A DNA stretch of 54,640 nucleotides, from contig DASVWD010000206.1 in assembly GCA_036389795.1 (NCBI GenBank), positions 1 through 54,640 on the forward strand. Reading direction: 5' to 3'. Source of the DNA: Longimicrobium sp. (GTDB taxonomy: Bacteria > Gemmatimonadota > Gemmatimonadetes > Longimicrobiales > Longimicrobiaceae). Positions 44,396-52,397 of this stretch are shown piece by piece. A model generated the notes under the pieces. It saw only the letters and a program-made list of their open reading frames with translations, made no database searches and was not told where the DNA came from. Numbering within the stretch: the first letter of the stretch is position 1; the number at the start of each line of letters is the position of its first letter. The translations under genes were made by a program, and so were the position numbers.

Positions 44396-44424
44396 TTGAC
44401 ACCCAGCTAGTCTAATTTAGATTA
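44396..44424 (+). promoter_or_regulatory. Promoter with overlapping dyad (likely PadR operator)
   Basis: -35 TTGACA (44396-44401), 16-base spacer, -10 TAGATT (44418-44423). The near-palindrome TAGTCTAATTTAGATTA (44408-44424) overlaps the spacer and -10, so a bound repressor would block RNA polymerase. It lies between the divergent PadR and VOC genes. Confidence 0.65.
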
Positions 44425-44466
44425 GTACCCGCCGTCCAGTCTTTCACCGCAACGGGGAGACGGACC

Positions 44467-44946
44467 ATGCCGAAGCTGCTCGCCGTTCTGCTGCTGCTCG
44501 CCGCGCCCGCGGCCGCCGCGGTGCGCCCGAACCCAACCGTCCCGGAGGAGGGTCCAGCCATGACCATGAAGAAGCTCACCCCCGTGCTGGTGGTCGACCG
44601 CGTGGAGCCGTGCGCCGAGTTCTGGACCGGGCGCCTGGGCTTCCGCCGCACCGCCGAGGTGCCGCACGACGGCGCGCTCGGCTTCGTGATCCTGGAGAAG
44701 GACGGCGTGGAGATCATGTACCAGAGCCGCGCCAGCGTGGCCGCCGACCTCCCCGCGCTGGCCGAGGGCGCGCACCGCACCGTGCTCTTCCTGGAGGTGG
44801 GCGACCTGGACGCCGTCGAGCGCGCCGTGCAGGGCGTGGAGGTGGTGAGCCCGCGCCGCACCACCTTCTACGGCATGCACGAGATCGCCGTCCGCGAGCC
44901 CGGCGGCAACGTCGTGGTCTTCGCCCAGCAGGCCTCGGGGTCGTAA
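44467..44946 (+). CDS. VOC-family (glyoxalase-like) protein
   Basis: 159 residues from ATG 44467 (GGGAGACGGACC before it). The VOC domain is about residues 33-155: KLTPVLVVDRVEPCAEFWTG, LGFRRTAEV, FVILEKDGVEIMYQSR, FYGMHEIAVREPGGNVVVF, with metal-ligand type His and Glu residues in the strands. It is a glyoxalase/bleomycin-resistance fold protein with unknown substrate. The first 20 residues (MPKLLAVLLLLAAPAAAAV) look like a signal peptide, but a second ATG at 44560 has a better RBS (GGAGGAGGG), so the cytoplasmic form of 128 residues is equally possible. PadR is its likely regulator. Confidence 0.75.
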   Translation: MPKLLAVLLLLAAPAAAAVRPNPTVPEEGPAMTMKKLTPVLVVDRVEPCAEFWTGRLGFRRTAEVPHDGALGFVILEKDGVEIMYQSRASVAADLPALAEGAHRTVLFLEVGDLDAVERAVQGVEVVSPRRTTFYGMHEIAVREPGGNVVVFAQQASGS

Positions 44947-44959
44947 GAGCGACGACTGC

Positions 44960-45346
44960 GGTTTTGGGCGTGTCCCTCCGCTGCGCTCCGGGCCGGGCTG
45001 CGCGCGCGGTAGGGCACGATACGACTGTGCCCAACCGCGCCGGGCCACCGCCGCCACGAAACCCCTGTGGCGGCGGCGTCCCGGCCCTCCGGGCGCGCAT
45101 CCCTCACGCAACTGCGGGGAACAGCCCAACACCGACCGGACCCGTAAAGTCCACCCTCTCCCGAAGTTGGGAGAGGGTTGCCGCTCTAAGGCGGCGGGTG
45201 AGGGCCCCCGCGGCCGCGCCGACGCCCGTCGTACCGAGATTACCCTCGCCCCACCCGTCACGGGCGCGGCGAGGAAGTCCCTCTCCCGCGCGGCGGGTGA
45301 GGAACAGGCGCGCCAGGCGCCAGGGAGGGGGCTCGCCGGAGGGGGC
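44960..45346. repeat. Repeat-rich region with several hairpins
   Basis: Gene-free stretch of about 390 bases. It contains CCGCCGCCAC ... GTGGCGGCGG (around 45039-45066), a 10-bp hairpin ACCCTCTCCC-GAAGTT-GGGAGAGGGT (45153-45178) and two copies of a CCCTCTCCC ... GGCGGGTGAGG motif (about 45190 and 45281-45301), like dispersed REP-type elements. Confidence 0.6.
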
Positions 45347-45355
45347 TCCGAGCGG

Positions 45356-45384
45356 TTGACGCAAGTGCGCATCCTGGCTATATT
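45356..45384 (+). promoter_or_regulatory. rpmH promoter
   Basis: -35 TTGACG (45356-45361), 17-base spacer, -10 TATATT (45379-45384), 56 bases upstream of the rpmH ATG. This is the best promoter in the window by consensus, fitting strong expression of the ribosomal gene and the genes after it. Confidence 0.85.
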
Positions 45385-45439
45385 CCTCGTCTTTGCCGCA
45401 CCCTGACCACAACGAGAGCAGAGCCCCGAGGGGGGATCG

Positions 45440-45589
45440 ATGAAGCCCAGTTTCCGTCCGCGCAACCGCAAGCGGATCAACAAGCACGGGTTCCGCGCCC
45501 GCATGGCCACCAAGGGTGGCCGCAAGGTCCTCAACGCCCGCCGGCGCAAGGGCCGCCACCAGCTCGCGGTGAAGATCGCGGGCAAGTAA
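45440..45589 (+). CDS. rpmH: 50S ribosomal protein L34
   Basis: 49 residues, highly basic: [39 protein letters not shown]. Typical L34 size and sequence, including RKRxxxHGFR. It starts the classic rpmH-rnpA-yidD-yidC run diverging from dnaA; in many genomes it is next to dnaA, but here PadR and VOC genes lie between. RBS GAGGGGGGATCG before the ATG. Confidence 0.97.
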   Translation: MKPSFRPRNRKRINKHGFRARMATKGGRKVLNARRRKGRHQLAVKIAGK

Positions 45590-45616
45590 GCCGGGCGAGG
45601 GGACCCGCCGCACGCC

Positions 45617-46003
45617 GTGGACGCCGGGGGCGAAAGCCAGGGCTCCTTCGCGCTCCCGCGCGAGGCGCGCATCACGGCGTCCGGCGAGATCCGGGACCTG
45701 TTCCGACGGGGGAAGAGGAGGAAGACGCGTCACCTCGACGCGTTCGTCTCCCCTTCCCCCGCGGCGTTTCCCCGGCTGGGCGTGGTGGTGCCCAAGCACA
45801 AGCGCACCATCGTCGAGCGCAACCGCCTCAAGCGGCGCCTGCGCGAGGTCGGGCGCACGCAGATGCTGCCGGCGCTCAGAAACCGCGGCGCCGCGCTCGA
45901 CGTACTCCTCCGCGCCCGGCCCGAGGCGTACACCGCCCCGTTCGCCGAGCTGCGGGGCCAGCTCGCGGAGCTCGTGGAGGAGCTGTGCTCGCGCGCGTCC
46001 TGA
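45617..46003 (+). CDS. rnpA: Ribonuclease P protein component
   Basis: 128 residues from GTG 45617. The protein subunit of RNase P, which with the rnpB RNA cleaves tRNA 5' leaders. Diagnostic motif [21 protein letters not shown] contains the RNR core that binds the RNA. N-terminus is somewhat extended and Gly-rich. Its C-terminus overlaps the yidD start by 19 bases. Confidence 0.93.
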   Translation: MDAGGESQGSFALPREARITASGEIRDLFRRGKRRKTRHLDAFVSPSPAAFPRLGVVVPKHKRTIVERNRLKRRLREVGRTQMLPALRNRGAALDVLLRARPEAYTAPFAELRGQLAELVEELCSRAS

Positions 46004-46197
46004 CCGGAGCCATCCGCTTCTACCAGAAGGGGATCTCGCCGCTCAGGCCGCCCGTGTGCCGCTTCTACCCGAGCTGCTCGCAGTACGGGCTGGAGGCCAT
46101 CGAGAAGTACGGCGCCGCCAGGGGGAGCTGGCTCACCCTGCGCCGGCTGCTGCGCTGCCACCCGCTCTGCAAGGGCGGCTACGACCCGGTCCCCTGA
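45985..46197 (+). CDS. yidD: Membrane protein insertion efficiency factor YidD
   Basis: 70 residues from GTG 45985 (GTGGAGGAGCT before it), overlapping rnpA by 19 bases. The pattern [30 protein letters not shown] is characteristic, with conserved Cys in [10 protein letters not shown] and [13 protein letters not shown]. Membrane-associated helper of YidC-dependent insertion. Same gene order as in most bacteria. Confidence 0.96.
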   Translation: MLARVLTGAIRFYQKGISPLRPPVCRFYPSCSQYGLEAIEKYGAARGSWLTLRRLLRCHPLCKGGYDPVP

Positions 46198-46240
46198 GCG
46201 GGGCGGGTGGATCCGGATCCGACGACACTTCGGAAGATAG

Positions 46241-47974
46241 ATGGAGAAGCGACTCCTCCTGGCCTTCGCCCTGACGGCGATCCTGCTGGTGGTGTGGAAC
46301 TACCTGGCGCCGCCCGCCCCCCAGCCGCCCGCGCGGCCCCGCGCCGACAGCGTGGCCGCCGCCCCCGCGGCGGCGCCGTCAGCCGCGCCCGCCGCCGCGG
46401 TCCCGGCCGCTCCGCGGGCGCCCGCGCGCACCGTCACCGTCCGCTCGCCGCTCTACGAGTACGACTTCTCCACGCGCGGCGCCGCGCTGGTGGCCGCCGA
46501 GCTGCTGAAGTACCGCTCGTACGTGCAGCCGCGGAGCAACGTGCAGCTCATCCCGAAGGGCGCTACCGACGTGCTCGGCCAGCGCGTGGTGGCCGCCGGC
46601 CGCACCCTGGACCTGCGCGCGGCCGACTTCCAGCCCAGCGCCCCCCGCATCGACCTGCGCGAGGGCGACCGGCCACAGGAGCTGCGCTTCACCTACGCGC
46701 CCGGCGGCACCCCGGTGGCCGAGATCGTCTACACCTTCCGGCCCGACGACTACCTGGTGGACGTCCGCGGCCGCTTCTTCGGGCTCGGCGGCGCGGGGAC
46801 GCTGTACACCGAGCTGGGCCCCGGCCTGGCGCCGCACGACGCGCGCGAGCACGCCCAGGAGCGCGAGCTCTCGCTGGTGGCGTGGAACCGCGAGCGCGTC
46901 GAGCGGCTCCCGCTGCGCCGGGTGCAGGCGGCCGACACCATCCCCGGGCCGCTCGCCTGGGCGGGGGTGCGGGACCGCTACTTCTTCCTGGCGCTCATCA
47001 ACCCCACCGGCCGCCAGTTCACGCGGCTGATGGCCCGGAACGTCCCCGACGAGCCCTACACGGTGCGGGGCGAGCGCCTGGTCTCGCCGCGGGCGCTCGG
47101 CACCACCGTGCTCCCGCTGGGGCCCGACGGCACCTTCGCCTTCCAGGCGTACCTGGGGCCGCTGGAGCACGGGCGCCTGGCCGCCGCCGGCCACGAGCTG
47201 GAGGAGGTGAACCCGTACGGCTACCGCTGGCTGCGCCCGGTGATCCGGCCGATCGCCGCGGGGGTGCTGTGGGTGCTGCGCGAGCTGCACGACTCGCTGG
47301 GGCTGGCGTACGGGTGGGTGCTGATCCTCTTCGGCGTGATGGTGCGCCTGGTCACCTGGCCGCTGAACGCCAAGGCCGGCCGCGCGCAGATGCGCAACAT
47401 GGCCGTGCAGCCGCAGCTGCAGGCGCGCATGAAGGAGATCCAGACGCGCTACGCCGAAGACCCGCGGAAGCAGCAGCAGGAGATGATGAAGATGTACCAG
47501 GAGCTGGGGGTGAGCCCCTTCTCCATGATGTCGGGGTGCCTGCCGCTCTTGATCCCCATGCCGGTGCTGATCACGCTCTTCTTCGTCTTCCAGGGCGCCG
47601 TGGAGTTCCGCGGGGCGCGCTTCGCCTGGCTGCCGGACCTGTCGCTGCAGGACCCGCTGTTCCTGCTGCCGGCCTTCCTGGTGGCCTCCATGTTCGCGCT
47701 GCAGTGGATCACCAGCAAGATGAGCGGGATCGAGCAGAACGCGCAGACGAAGACGATGATGTACACGATGCCCCTGATGATGGGCTTCTTCTTCTGGTTC
47801 ATGCCGTCGGGGCTCAACCTGTACTACGCCACCACCAACCTGGCCTCCATCCCCCAGCAGGTGCTGCTGGCCCGCGAGCGCCGCGCGGCCATGGAAGCGC
47901 AGAAGGCGAAGGAGTCCGCCCAAGCCAGGCGCCCCGCCGGCCGCCCCGCGAGCCGCGAAAAGCCCCGCCGCTGA
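46241..47974 (+). CDS. yidC: Membrane protein insertase YidC
   Basis: 577 residues. N-terminal membrane segment (LLLAFALTAILLVVWNYLAPP), an Ala/Pro-rich linker, a large periplasmic domain (about 70-340), then the conserved insertase core of five membrane segments: YGWVLILFGVMVRLVTWPL, MMKMYQELGVSPFSMMSGCLPLLIPMPVLITLFF, and the distal SGLNLYYATTNLASIPQQ. The long form with a periplasmic domain indicates a Gram-negative type cell envelope. It inserts inner-membrane proteins with or without SecYEG. Confidence 0.97.
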   Translation: MEKRLLLAFALTAILLVVWNYLAPPAPQPPARPRADSVAAAPAAAPSAAPAAAVPAAPRAPARTVTVRSPLYEYDFSTRGAALVAAELLKYRSYVQPRSNVQLIPKGATDVLGQRVVAAGRTLDLRAADFQPSAPRIDLREGDRPQELRFTYAPGGTPVAEIVYTFRPDDYLVDVRGRFFGLGGAGTLYTELGPGLAPHDAREHAQERELSLVAWNRERVERLPLRRVQAADTIPGPLAWAGVRDRYFFLALINPTGRQFTRLMARNVPDEPYTVRGERLVSPRALGTTVLPLGPDGTFAFQAYLGPLEHGRLAAAGHELEEVNPYGYRWLRPVIRPIAAGVLWVLRELHDSLGLAYGWVLILFGVMVRLVTWPLNAKAGRAQMRNMAVQPQLQARMKEIQTRYAEDPRKQQQEMMKMYQELGVSPFSMMSGCLPLLIPMPVLITLFFVFQGAVEFRGARFAWLPDLSLQDPLFLLPAFLVASMFALQWITSKMSGIEQNAQTKTMMYTMPLMMGFFFWFMPSGLNLYYATTNLASIPQQVLLARERRAAMEAQKAKESAQARRPAGRPASREKPRR

Positions 47975-47998
47975 TCCCGGTCCGGACCGATCGACACG

Positions 47999-48030
47999 AC
48001 GCCCGCCCCTCACGACGAGAGGCGGGCGTT
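47999..48030 (+). terminator. Terminator after yidC
   Basis: A 9-bp stem ACGCCCGCC / GGCGGGCGT (47999-48007 with 48021-48029), extended by a bulged CTC-GAG, followed by TTCGCGTCTCAT. Ends the rpmH-yidC run. Confidence 0.65.
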
Positions 48031-48062
48031 CGCGTCTCATCCCATTCTGGGAAAACGACAAA

Positions 48063-48130
48063 GCCTCACGCAGAGTCAGCAGAGTCAGCAGAGTCAGCAG
48101 AGAAACACCTCTGCTCCCCCTGCGCGAGAA
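48063..48130. repeat. GCCTCACGCAGAG-type hairpin repeat
   Basis: GCCTCACGCAGAGTCA followed by further GCAGAGTCA units (nine-base period), then a right arm CTCTGCTCCCCCTGCGCGAGA. Same family as the repeat at 3781-4017, and it shows what that copy looked like before its insertion. Confidence 0.75.
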
Positions 48131-48179
48131 AGATCTCCCGCGGTTGCCCCCCGCCCTCCCCTCCCCCATTCTCCCCCGC

Positions 48180-49577
48180 ATGCCCGCGCCTCCCCTTACC
48201 GCCGACACTATCGCCGCCATCGCCACGCCGCCCGGCCGCGGCGCCGTCGCCCTGCTGCGCGTCTCCGGCCCCGGCGCGCTCGGCGTGCTCCGCGGCGTCG
48301 CGCCCTCGCTCGACGGCGCGCCGGCGCCGCGCCGCCAGCGGCTGCTCGCGCTCCGGCACCCGGAGACGGGTGAGCGGCTGGACCGGGGGCTGGTCGCCTT
48401 CTTCCCCGCCCCGGCCAGCTACACCGGCGAGGACACGGTCGAGATCACCACCCACGGCGGCGTGCTCACCCCGCAGCTCGTGCTCGACGCGCTCCTGGCC
48501 GCCGGCGCCCGCGCGGCCGAGCCGGGCGAGTTCACCCGCCGCGCGTACCTGAACGGCAAGCTCGACCTCCTCCAGGCCGAGGCCGTGCTCGACCTGATCG
48601 ACGGGCGCTCGCGCGCGCTGCACCGGGCGGCCGTGCACCAGATGGAGCGCGGCCTCTCGCGCCGGGTCGAGGAGCTGCGCGCGGCTATCGTCGGCACCGA
48701 GGCGCTCGTCGCCTACTCCATCGACTTCCCCGAAGAAGACGAGCCGCCCGTTCCCCCCGCGCGCGCGCGCGCCTCCGCCGCCGACGTGCTCGGCCGCCTG
48801 GACGCGCTCCTGGCCACCGCGCCCGAGGGCGAGCTGCTCCGTGAGGGAGCGCTCACCGTCCTCGCCGGGCGGCCGAACTCGGGGAAGTCGTCGCTCTTCA
48901 ACGCGCTGCTGGGGGTGGAGCGCGCCATCGTCACCGACGTCCCCGGCACCACCCGTGACGCGCTGGAGGCCTCGGTCACCCTCGACGGCTACCCCTTCCG
49001 CCTGGTGGACACCGCCGGCCTGCGCGAGACCGCCGACCGCGTGGAGACGATCGGCATCGAGGTGGCCCGCCGCTACCTGGCCGCCGCCGACATCGTGCTC
49101 TTCTGCGTCGAGGCCGGCCGGTCGGTCGAAAGCGACGAGCGCGAGTTCCTGGTCGGGCTCGACCCCGCGCGCGCGGTGGTGGTGCGGACCAAGTCCGACC
49201 TGATGGGGGACAGGGGACAGGGGACAGGGGACAGCGGGAACGATCTGCCCGGTGGTGTTCGCGAGGTGAGCGTCGCCGCCACGGAGGGGAGGGGGATCCC
49301 GGAGTTGCGGGACGCGCTGCTCGGGATCGCGTTCGGCGGCATCCTGGGGGAGCCGGGGGAGGCGCCGCTCGTCACCCGCGGCCGGCACGCGCGCGCGCTG
49401 CGCTCCGCCCGCGGCGAGGTGGCCGCCTTCCTGGAGGCGATGGACGACGCCGTGCCGATGGAGCTCGCCGCCACCCACCTGCGCGCCGCCGCCGGCGCGC
49501 TCGAGGACCTGATCGGCGCCGTCACCGTCGACGACGTGCTCGACCGGGTCTTCGGCGACTTCTGCGTCGGGAAGTAG
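48180..49577 (+). CDS. mnmE: tRNA modification GTPase MnmE
   Basis: 465 residues from ATG 48180. With MnmG it makes the cmnm5 modification of U34 in certain tRNAs. N-terminal formyl-THF-binding domain (DTIAAIATPPGRGAVALLRV), central helical domain with a G domain: G1 GRPNSGKSS, G2 TTRD, G3 DTAGLRET, G4 TKSDL (NKxD variant), and the C-terminal signature FCVGK with the redox Cys. The stretch MGDRGQGTGDSG after TKSDL is encoded by a heptamer repeat not usual in this family. No clear RBS precedes the ATG, so a leaderless or alternative start is possible. Confidence 0.95.
   Translation: MPAPPLTADTIAAIATPPGRGAVALLRVSGPGALGVLRGVAPSLDGAPAPRRQRLLALRHPETGERLDRGLVAFFPAPASYTGEDTVEITTHGGVLTPQLVLDALLAAGARAAEPGEFTRRAYLNGKLDLLQAEAVLDLIDGRSRALHRAAVHQMERGLSRRVEELRAAIVGTEALVAYSIDFPEEDEPPVPPARARASAADVLGRLDALLATAPEGELLREGALTVLAGRPNSGKSSLFNALLGVERAIVTDVPGTTRDALEASVTLDGYPFRLVDTAGLRETADRVETIGIEVARRYLAAADIVLFCVEAGRSVESDEREFLVGLDPARAVVVRTKSDLMGDRGQGTGDSGNDLPGGVREVSVAATEGRGIPELRDALLGIAFGGILGEPGEAPLVTRGRHARALRSARGEVAAFLEAMDDAVPMELAATHLRAAAGALEDLIGAVTVDDVLDRVFGDFCVGK
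49206..49233 (+). repeat. GGGGACA heptamer array inside mnmE
   Basis: Four perfect GGGGACA units (28 bases). They lie between the G4 and G5 motifs of the MnmE GTPase and are read in frame. Other heptamer arrays in the window are intergenic. Confidence 0.85.
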
Positions 49578-49650
49578 TGCCCAGGGCCCAGTGCCCAGTG
49601 CCCAGGAACCACACACCGGGTTTCCTGGGCACTTGGGACTGGGCACTGCC
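49577..49650. repeat. GTGCCCA heptamer repeat pair
   Basis: GTGCCCAGGGCCCAGTGCCC-type units on the left and CCTGGGCAC, CTGGGCACTG units on the right, forming an inverted repeat. Starts at the last base of the mnmE stop codon. Same family as 15130-15219. Confidence 0.8.
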
Positions 49651-49783
49651 TTCAAAACCCCGGTCGAAATCGCGCTACAAACGATTTTGGGGTGGGGGGC
49701 GCACCACGCACCCTCTCCCTGCCTCGTTTTTACGGCAGGCGCGAAATGGCGAAGCCGTTTTTCTTCGGGTGAGCTTCGGAAAA

Positions 49784-50056
49784 TCAGCGGATGATGTCGA
49801 ACCCGGCCGCCGCGGGGGAAAGCGACGCGGGGATCCGGTCGACCGCCGCCACCCGCGCGTGGGGCGGCCCCTCCTGGAGGAGCCGCTCCAGCTCCGCGAG
49901 CGCGGCGTCGGATCCCCGCGCCTGGACCTCCACCGAACCGTCGTCCGCGTTCCGCACCGTCCCCACCAGCCCCAGGCGCGAGGCCTGGGAGCGGGCCCAC
50001 CAGCGGAATCCCACCCCCTGCACCCGCCCCCGCACGCGGAACCCGGCGTCGGTCAT
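49784..50056 (-). CDS. Acylphosphatase
   Basis: 90 residues, standard size. Catalytic signature FRVRGRVQGVGFRWWARSQA holds the phosphate-binding loop with the conserved Arg (GVGFR); the conserved Asn is in GTVRNADDGSVEV. It hydrolyses acylphosphates. The C-terminal VEVQARGSDAALAELERLLQEGP is normal. It is the last of four minus-strand genes, five bases after the membrane-protein gene. Confidence 0.94.
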   Translation of the reverse strand: MTDAGFRVRGRVQGVGFRWWARSQASRLGLVGTVRNADDGSVEVQARGSDAALAELERLLQEGPPHARVAAVDRIPASLSPAAAGFDIIR

Positions 50057-50060
50057 CCCG

Positions 50061-50843
50061 TCAGAGGTTCTCCTGGTGGCTCGGCGGCCGGTGCGTGCCG
50101 CCGCTCCCCGCCGACGCCATGCCGCCGCCGCTGCGCCCCGCGGTCGCGGCCGGCCGGGCGCCGCCGCCGCCGCTGCTCCCGCTGCTGCTGCTGCCGCCGC
50201 GGGCCGGGCCGCCCAGGCCGGGGATGTTCTGCATCACCTCGTTCACCACGCTGTCCTCGGCGCCCAGGTTGCGCAGGAAGTTGCGCGCCCCCTGCGCCAG
50301 CCCGGCGGTCACGCCGGCCATCAGCGCGTTGCGCAGCTCGCTGCGAGCCCGCGACGCCTTCCCCTCGCGCAGCTGCCCCTCGCCGCCGCGACGGCTGCCG
50401 CCGCCCGCCAGCAGGAAGCCGACGGCGAAGGCGATCCCCAGCGCCGGGAGGGGGTTCTCGCGCATCTTGTCCAGCATCCCCCGGTCCTCCAGCGCGGTGG
50501 TGGCCCGGTCGGCCAGGCCGCTCACCCGCGTGCGCGCCTGCGAGGCGAGCTCGCCGGCCCGGCTGCCCACGTCGCCCGCCACCGAGCGGGCCCGGCTCCC
50601 CAGGTCGCCCGCGCGCTCGGCCACCGTGCCGGCCACGTCCTTCACCCGGCTGGTGGCCTTCTCGCGCAGCCCGGCCGGCTCGTGCTCGGCCGAGAAGGCG
50701 ATCCCCGCGTGCACCTCGGCGCCGCCCGGCGCGTCGCCCATCGCCAGCGAGCGGGTGGTGCCGGCCTCCAGCCCCTCGTGGTCGCGGCCCGTTCCGCTCA
50801 GGCCAGGTCCCGACGGACCGACTTCATCTCGCTCTGCAGCCAT
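50061..50843 (-). CDS. Membrane-associated protein of unknown function, helical repeat type
   Basis: 260 residues from ATG 50843, preceded by GGAGGACAAGCA; it overlaps the upstream holin-like gene by 46 bases. The middle (about 60-130) is an amphipathic helix with a repeated DVAGTVAERAGDLGSRARSV pattern, then a single membrane segment (NPLPALGIAFAVGFLLAGG), and a Gly/Ser-rich C-terminus. This resembles small ElaB/YqjD (DUF883)-like or CsbD-like stress proteins, but no clear assignment is possible. Co-transcribed with the neighbours. Confidence 0.65.
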   Translation of the reverse strand: MAAERDEVGPSGPGLSGTGRDHEGLEAGTTRSLAMGDAPGGAEVHAGIAFSAEHEPAGLREKATSRVKDVAGTVAERAGDLGSRARSVAGDVGSRAGELASQARTRVSGLADRATTALEDRGMLDKMRENPLPALGIAFAVGFLLAGGGSRRGGEGQLREGKASRARSELRNALMAGVTAGLAQGARNFLRNLGAEDSVVNEVMQNIPGLGGPARGGSSSSGSSGGGGARPAATAGRSGGGMASAGSGGTHRPPSHQENL

Positions 50844-51268
50844 TGCTTGTCCTCCTTGAGGGTCTCGAGCGTCTGTTCGGGCGCCAGGCTCTCCTGCTTC
50901 AGGTTGCCGAGCGCCTTCTTCGCCAGGATCCCGCCGACGATCAGGAAGAGCGCGCCCACGATCAGCGCGCCCAGCCAGTACTCGTCGAGCGCGTCGCCCA
51001 CCAGCATCACCAGGAAGGCGACCAGCACCAGCACGCCCAGCAGGGCCAGGACGCCGCCCACCGCCACCATGGCGGCGTTGCGCCCGGCCGTCTTCACGTT
51101 CTCGCGGATCTCCGCCTTGGCGAGGGCGACTTCCTGGCGGACCAGCGTCGCGCTGTCCTGCGCCAGTTGCCGGATGAGGTCGCCGAGCGCGGGCTCGCCC
51201 CCGGGGACTCGCCCGTCATCGGCCCTCGCCACCGGCGCGGGCGCCGTGGTCTGAACTCGGTCCGCCAT
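50798..51268 (-). CDS. Phage-holin-3_6 / DUF1469-type membrane protein
   Basis: 156 residues. N-terminal helix with LIRQLAQDSATLVRQEVALAKAEIRENV, the conserved feature of the DUF1469 (Phage_holin_3_6) family, followed by two membrane segments (about 65-90 and 98-118: ALLGVLVLVAFLVML and LGALIVGALFLIVGGILA). The rest is a charged helix. Not a phage gene by context: it belongs to a four-gene set of envelope proteins. RBS GGGAGGCATCG before the ATG. Confidence 0.85.
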   Translation of the reverse strand: MADRVQTTAPAPVARADDGRVPGGEPALGDLIRQLAQDSATLVRQEVALAKAEIRENVKTAGRNAAMVAVGGVLALLGVLVLVAFLVMLVGDALDEYWLGALIVGALFLIVGGILAKKALGNLKQESLAPEQTLETLKEDKQWLQSEMKSVRRDLA

Positions 51269-51279
51269 CGATGCCTCCC

Positions 51280-52125
51280 TTAGCGAAGGACCTTGCCGAC
51301 CACGAACCCGGCGGCCACCGCCAGGAGCACCGTCCCCACCGGCTGCTGGCTCACCACGCGCCCCAGCTCGCGCTGCAGCGAGTTCATGTCGTTGTCGCGG
51401 AGGAAGCGCGCCACCGCCTCCAGCGAGTCGGCCGCGCTCGACGCCAGGTTGCCGGCCTTCGCCCCGAGCCCCTTCTGCGGGACGCGGTCGGCCAGCTCGT
51501 CGATCTTCTGCGCGGCGGTCTCCAGCTGGTCGGCCGCCTGGTCGAGCATCTGGTCCGCGCGGCCCTGCAGCTCGCCGAGCGTGTCCTCCAGCCCGCCGCC
51601 CTGGCCGCCCAGCCGGCTGGCCGTGGCCGTCCCGGTCCCCGTGCCGCCGAACTCGGAGGCGCCGGACGCCCCCGCGCCGCCGCCGAGCCCGCCGCTCAGG
51701 CCGCCTGTCGATCCGCCCAGGCTGGTGCCGCCGCCGAGCCCGCCGCCGGTCGACCCGCCCAGGTTCGTGCCGCCGCCGAGCCCGCCGCCGGAGCTGCCGC
51801 CGAGCCCGCTGGAGCCCGTCGAGCCTCCCAGGCCGGTGCTCCCGCCGGCGGAGCCGAGGCCGCCCGTGGAGCCGCCGGTCGACCCGAAGCCGCCCGTGCT
51901 CCCCGCGCCGGTGCCTCCCAGCCCGCTCCCGCCGCTCGTTCCGCCCAGGCCGCCGCTGCCGCCCGTGCTCGCGTCGAGGCCGCTGCCTCCGGTGGAACCG
52001 CTCGCGCCACCCAGCCCCGCGCCGCCCGTGCCCGTGGAGCCGAGGCCGCCGGCGCCGCCCGTGGTGCGGCCGCTCTCGCCCGTCCCGCCGCCGGTCCCTC
52101 CGGCGCCGAAGTTAGGGTCTGACAT
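51280..52125 (-). CDS. Gly/Ser/Thr-rich low-complexity protein with a C-terminal helical and membrane part
   Basis: 281 residues from ATG 52125 (GGGAGGAGAACGTC before it). Residues about 5-165 are almost pure Gly, Ser, Thr and Leu in GGSTGG-type repeats. The last 110 residues are helical (LQGRADQMLDQAADQLETAAQKIDELADRV, EAVARFLRDNDMNSLQRELGRVV) with one membrane segment at the end (VGTVLLAVAAGFVVGKVLR). First of the four-gene set. Likely an envelope or stress protein; the repetitive part is a plausible site of slipped-strand length variation. Confidence 0.7.
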   Translation of the reverse strand: MSDPNFGAGGTGGGTGESGRTTGGAGGLGSTGTGGAGLGGASGSTGGSGLDASTGGSGGLGGTSGGSGLGGTGAGSTGGFGSTGGSTGGLGSAGGSTGLGGSTGSSGLGGSSGGGLGGGTNLGGSTGGGLGGGTSLGGSTGGLSGGLGGGAGASGASEFGGTGTGTATASRLGGQGGGLEDTLGELQGRADQMLDQAADQLETAAQKIDELADRVPQKGLGAKAGNLASSAADSLEAVARFLRDNDMNSLQRELGRVVSQQPVGTVLLAVAAGFVVGKVLR

Positions 52126-52205
52126 AGACGTTCTCCTCCCTTTTCCGGTTCCCATCCGTGGGACGGGGCGGGGGTGCAACGTATGTGCCAGGGTCCTGGG
52201 CAGAG

Positions 52206-52244
52206 AGTGCGTAAGTGCGTGAGTGCGCAGGTGCGTGAGCGCAG
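52206..52244. repeat. GTGCGTGA-type heptamer/octamer array
   Basis: Units AGTGCGTA, AGTGCGTG, AGTGCGC, AGGTGCGTGAG in tandem, just upstream of the first parS site. Same family as 54297-54417. Confidence 0.75.
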
Positions 52245-52269
52245 GCGCGCTCTTTCGATCCCGTCCAGA

Positions 52270-52285
52270 TGTTCCACGTGGAACA
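52270..52285. promoter_or_regulatory. parS centromere site 1
   Basis: TGTTCCACGTGGAACA, a perfect 16-base palindrome with three differences at most from the consensus bound by ParB near origins (TGTTNCACGTGAAACA type). Located upstream of mnmG; a second copy is at 54425. Confidence 0.9.
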
Positions 52286-52397
52286 CTCCTCCACAGGCGA
52301 GGTAATGAGAGCCCGTTTTCCTGACGCTATTATCCATGTACCTGAATCCGCGCGGATCAGCGGCGGATCATCCCTGGGCGAGTGGCCGGAAGCACGC

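Noticed and set aside
50798-51268. Prophage remnant because of the holin-like protein
   Set aside because: DUF1469 proteins are commonly housekeeping membrane proteins; no phage genes surround it.
52269-52397. Longer MnmG start beginning MFHVEH
   Set aside because: That ATG lies inside the parS palindrome; MnmG family start is at 52398.
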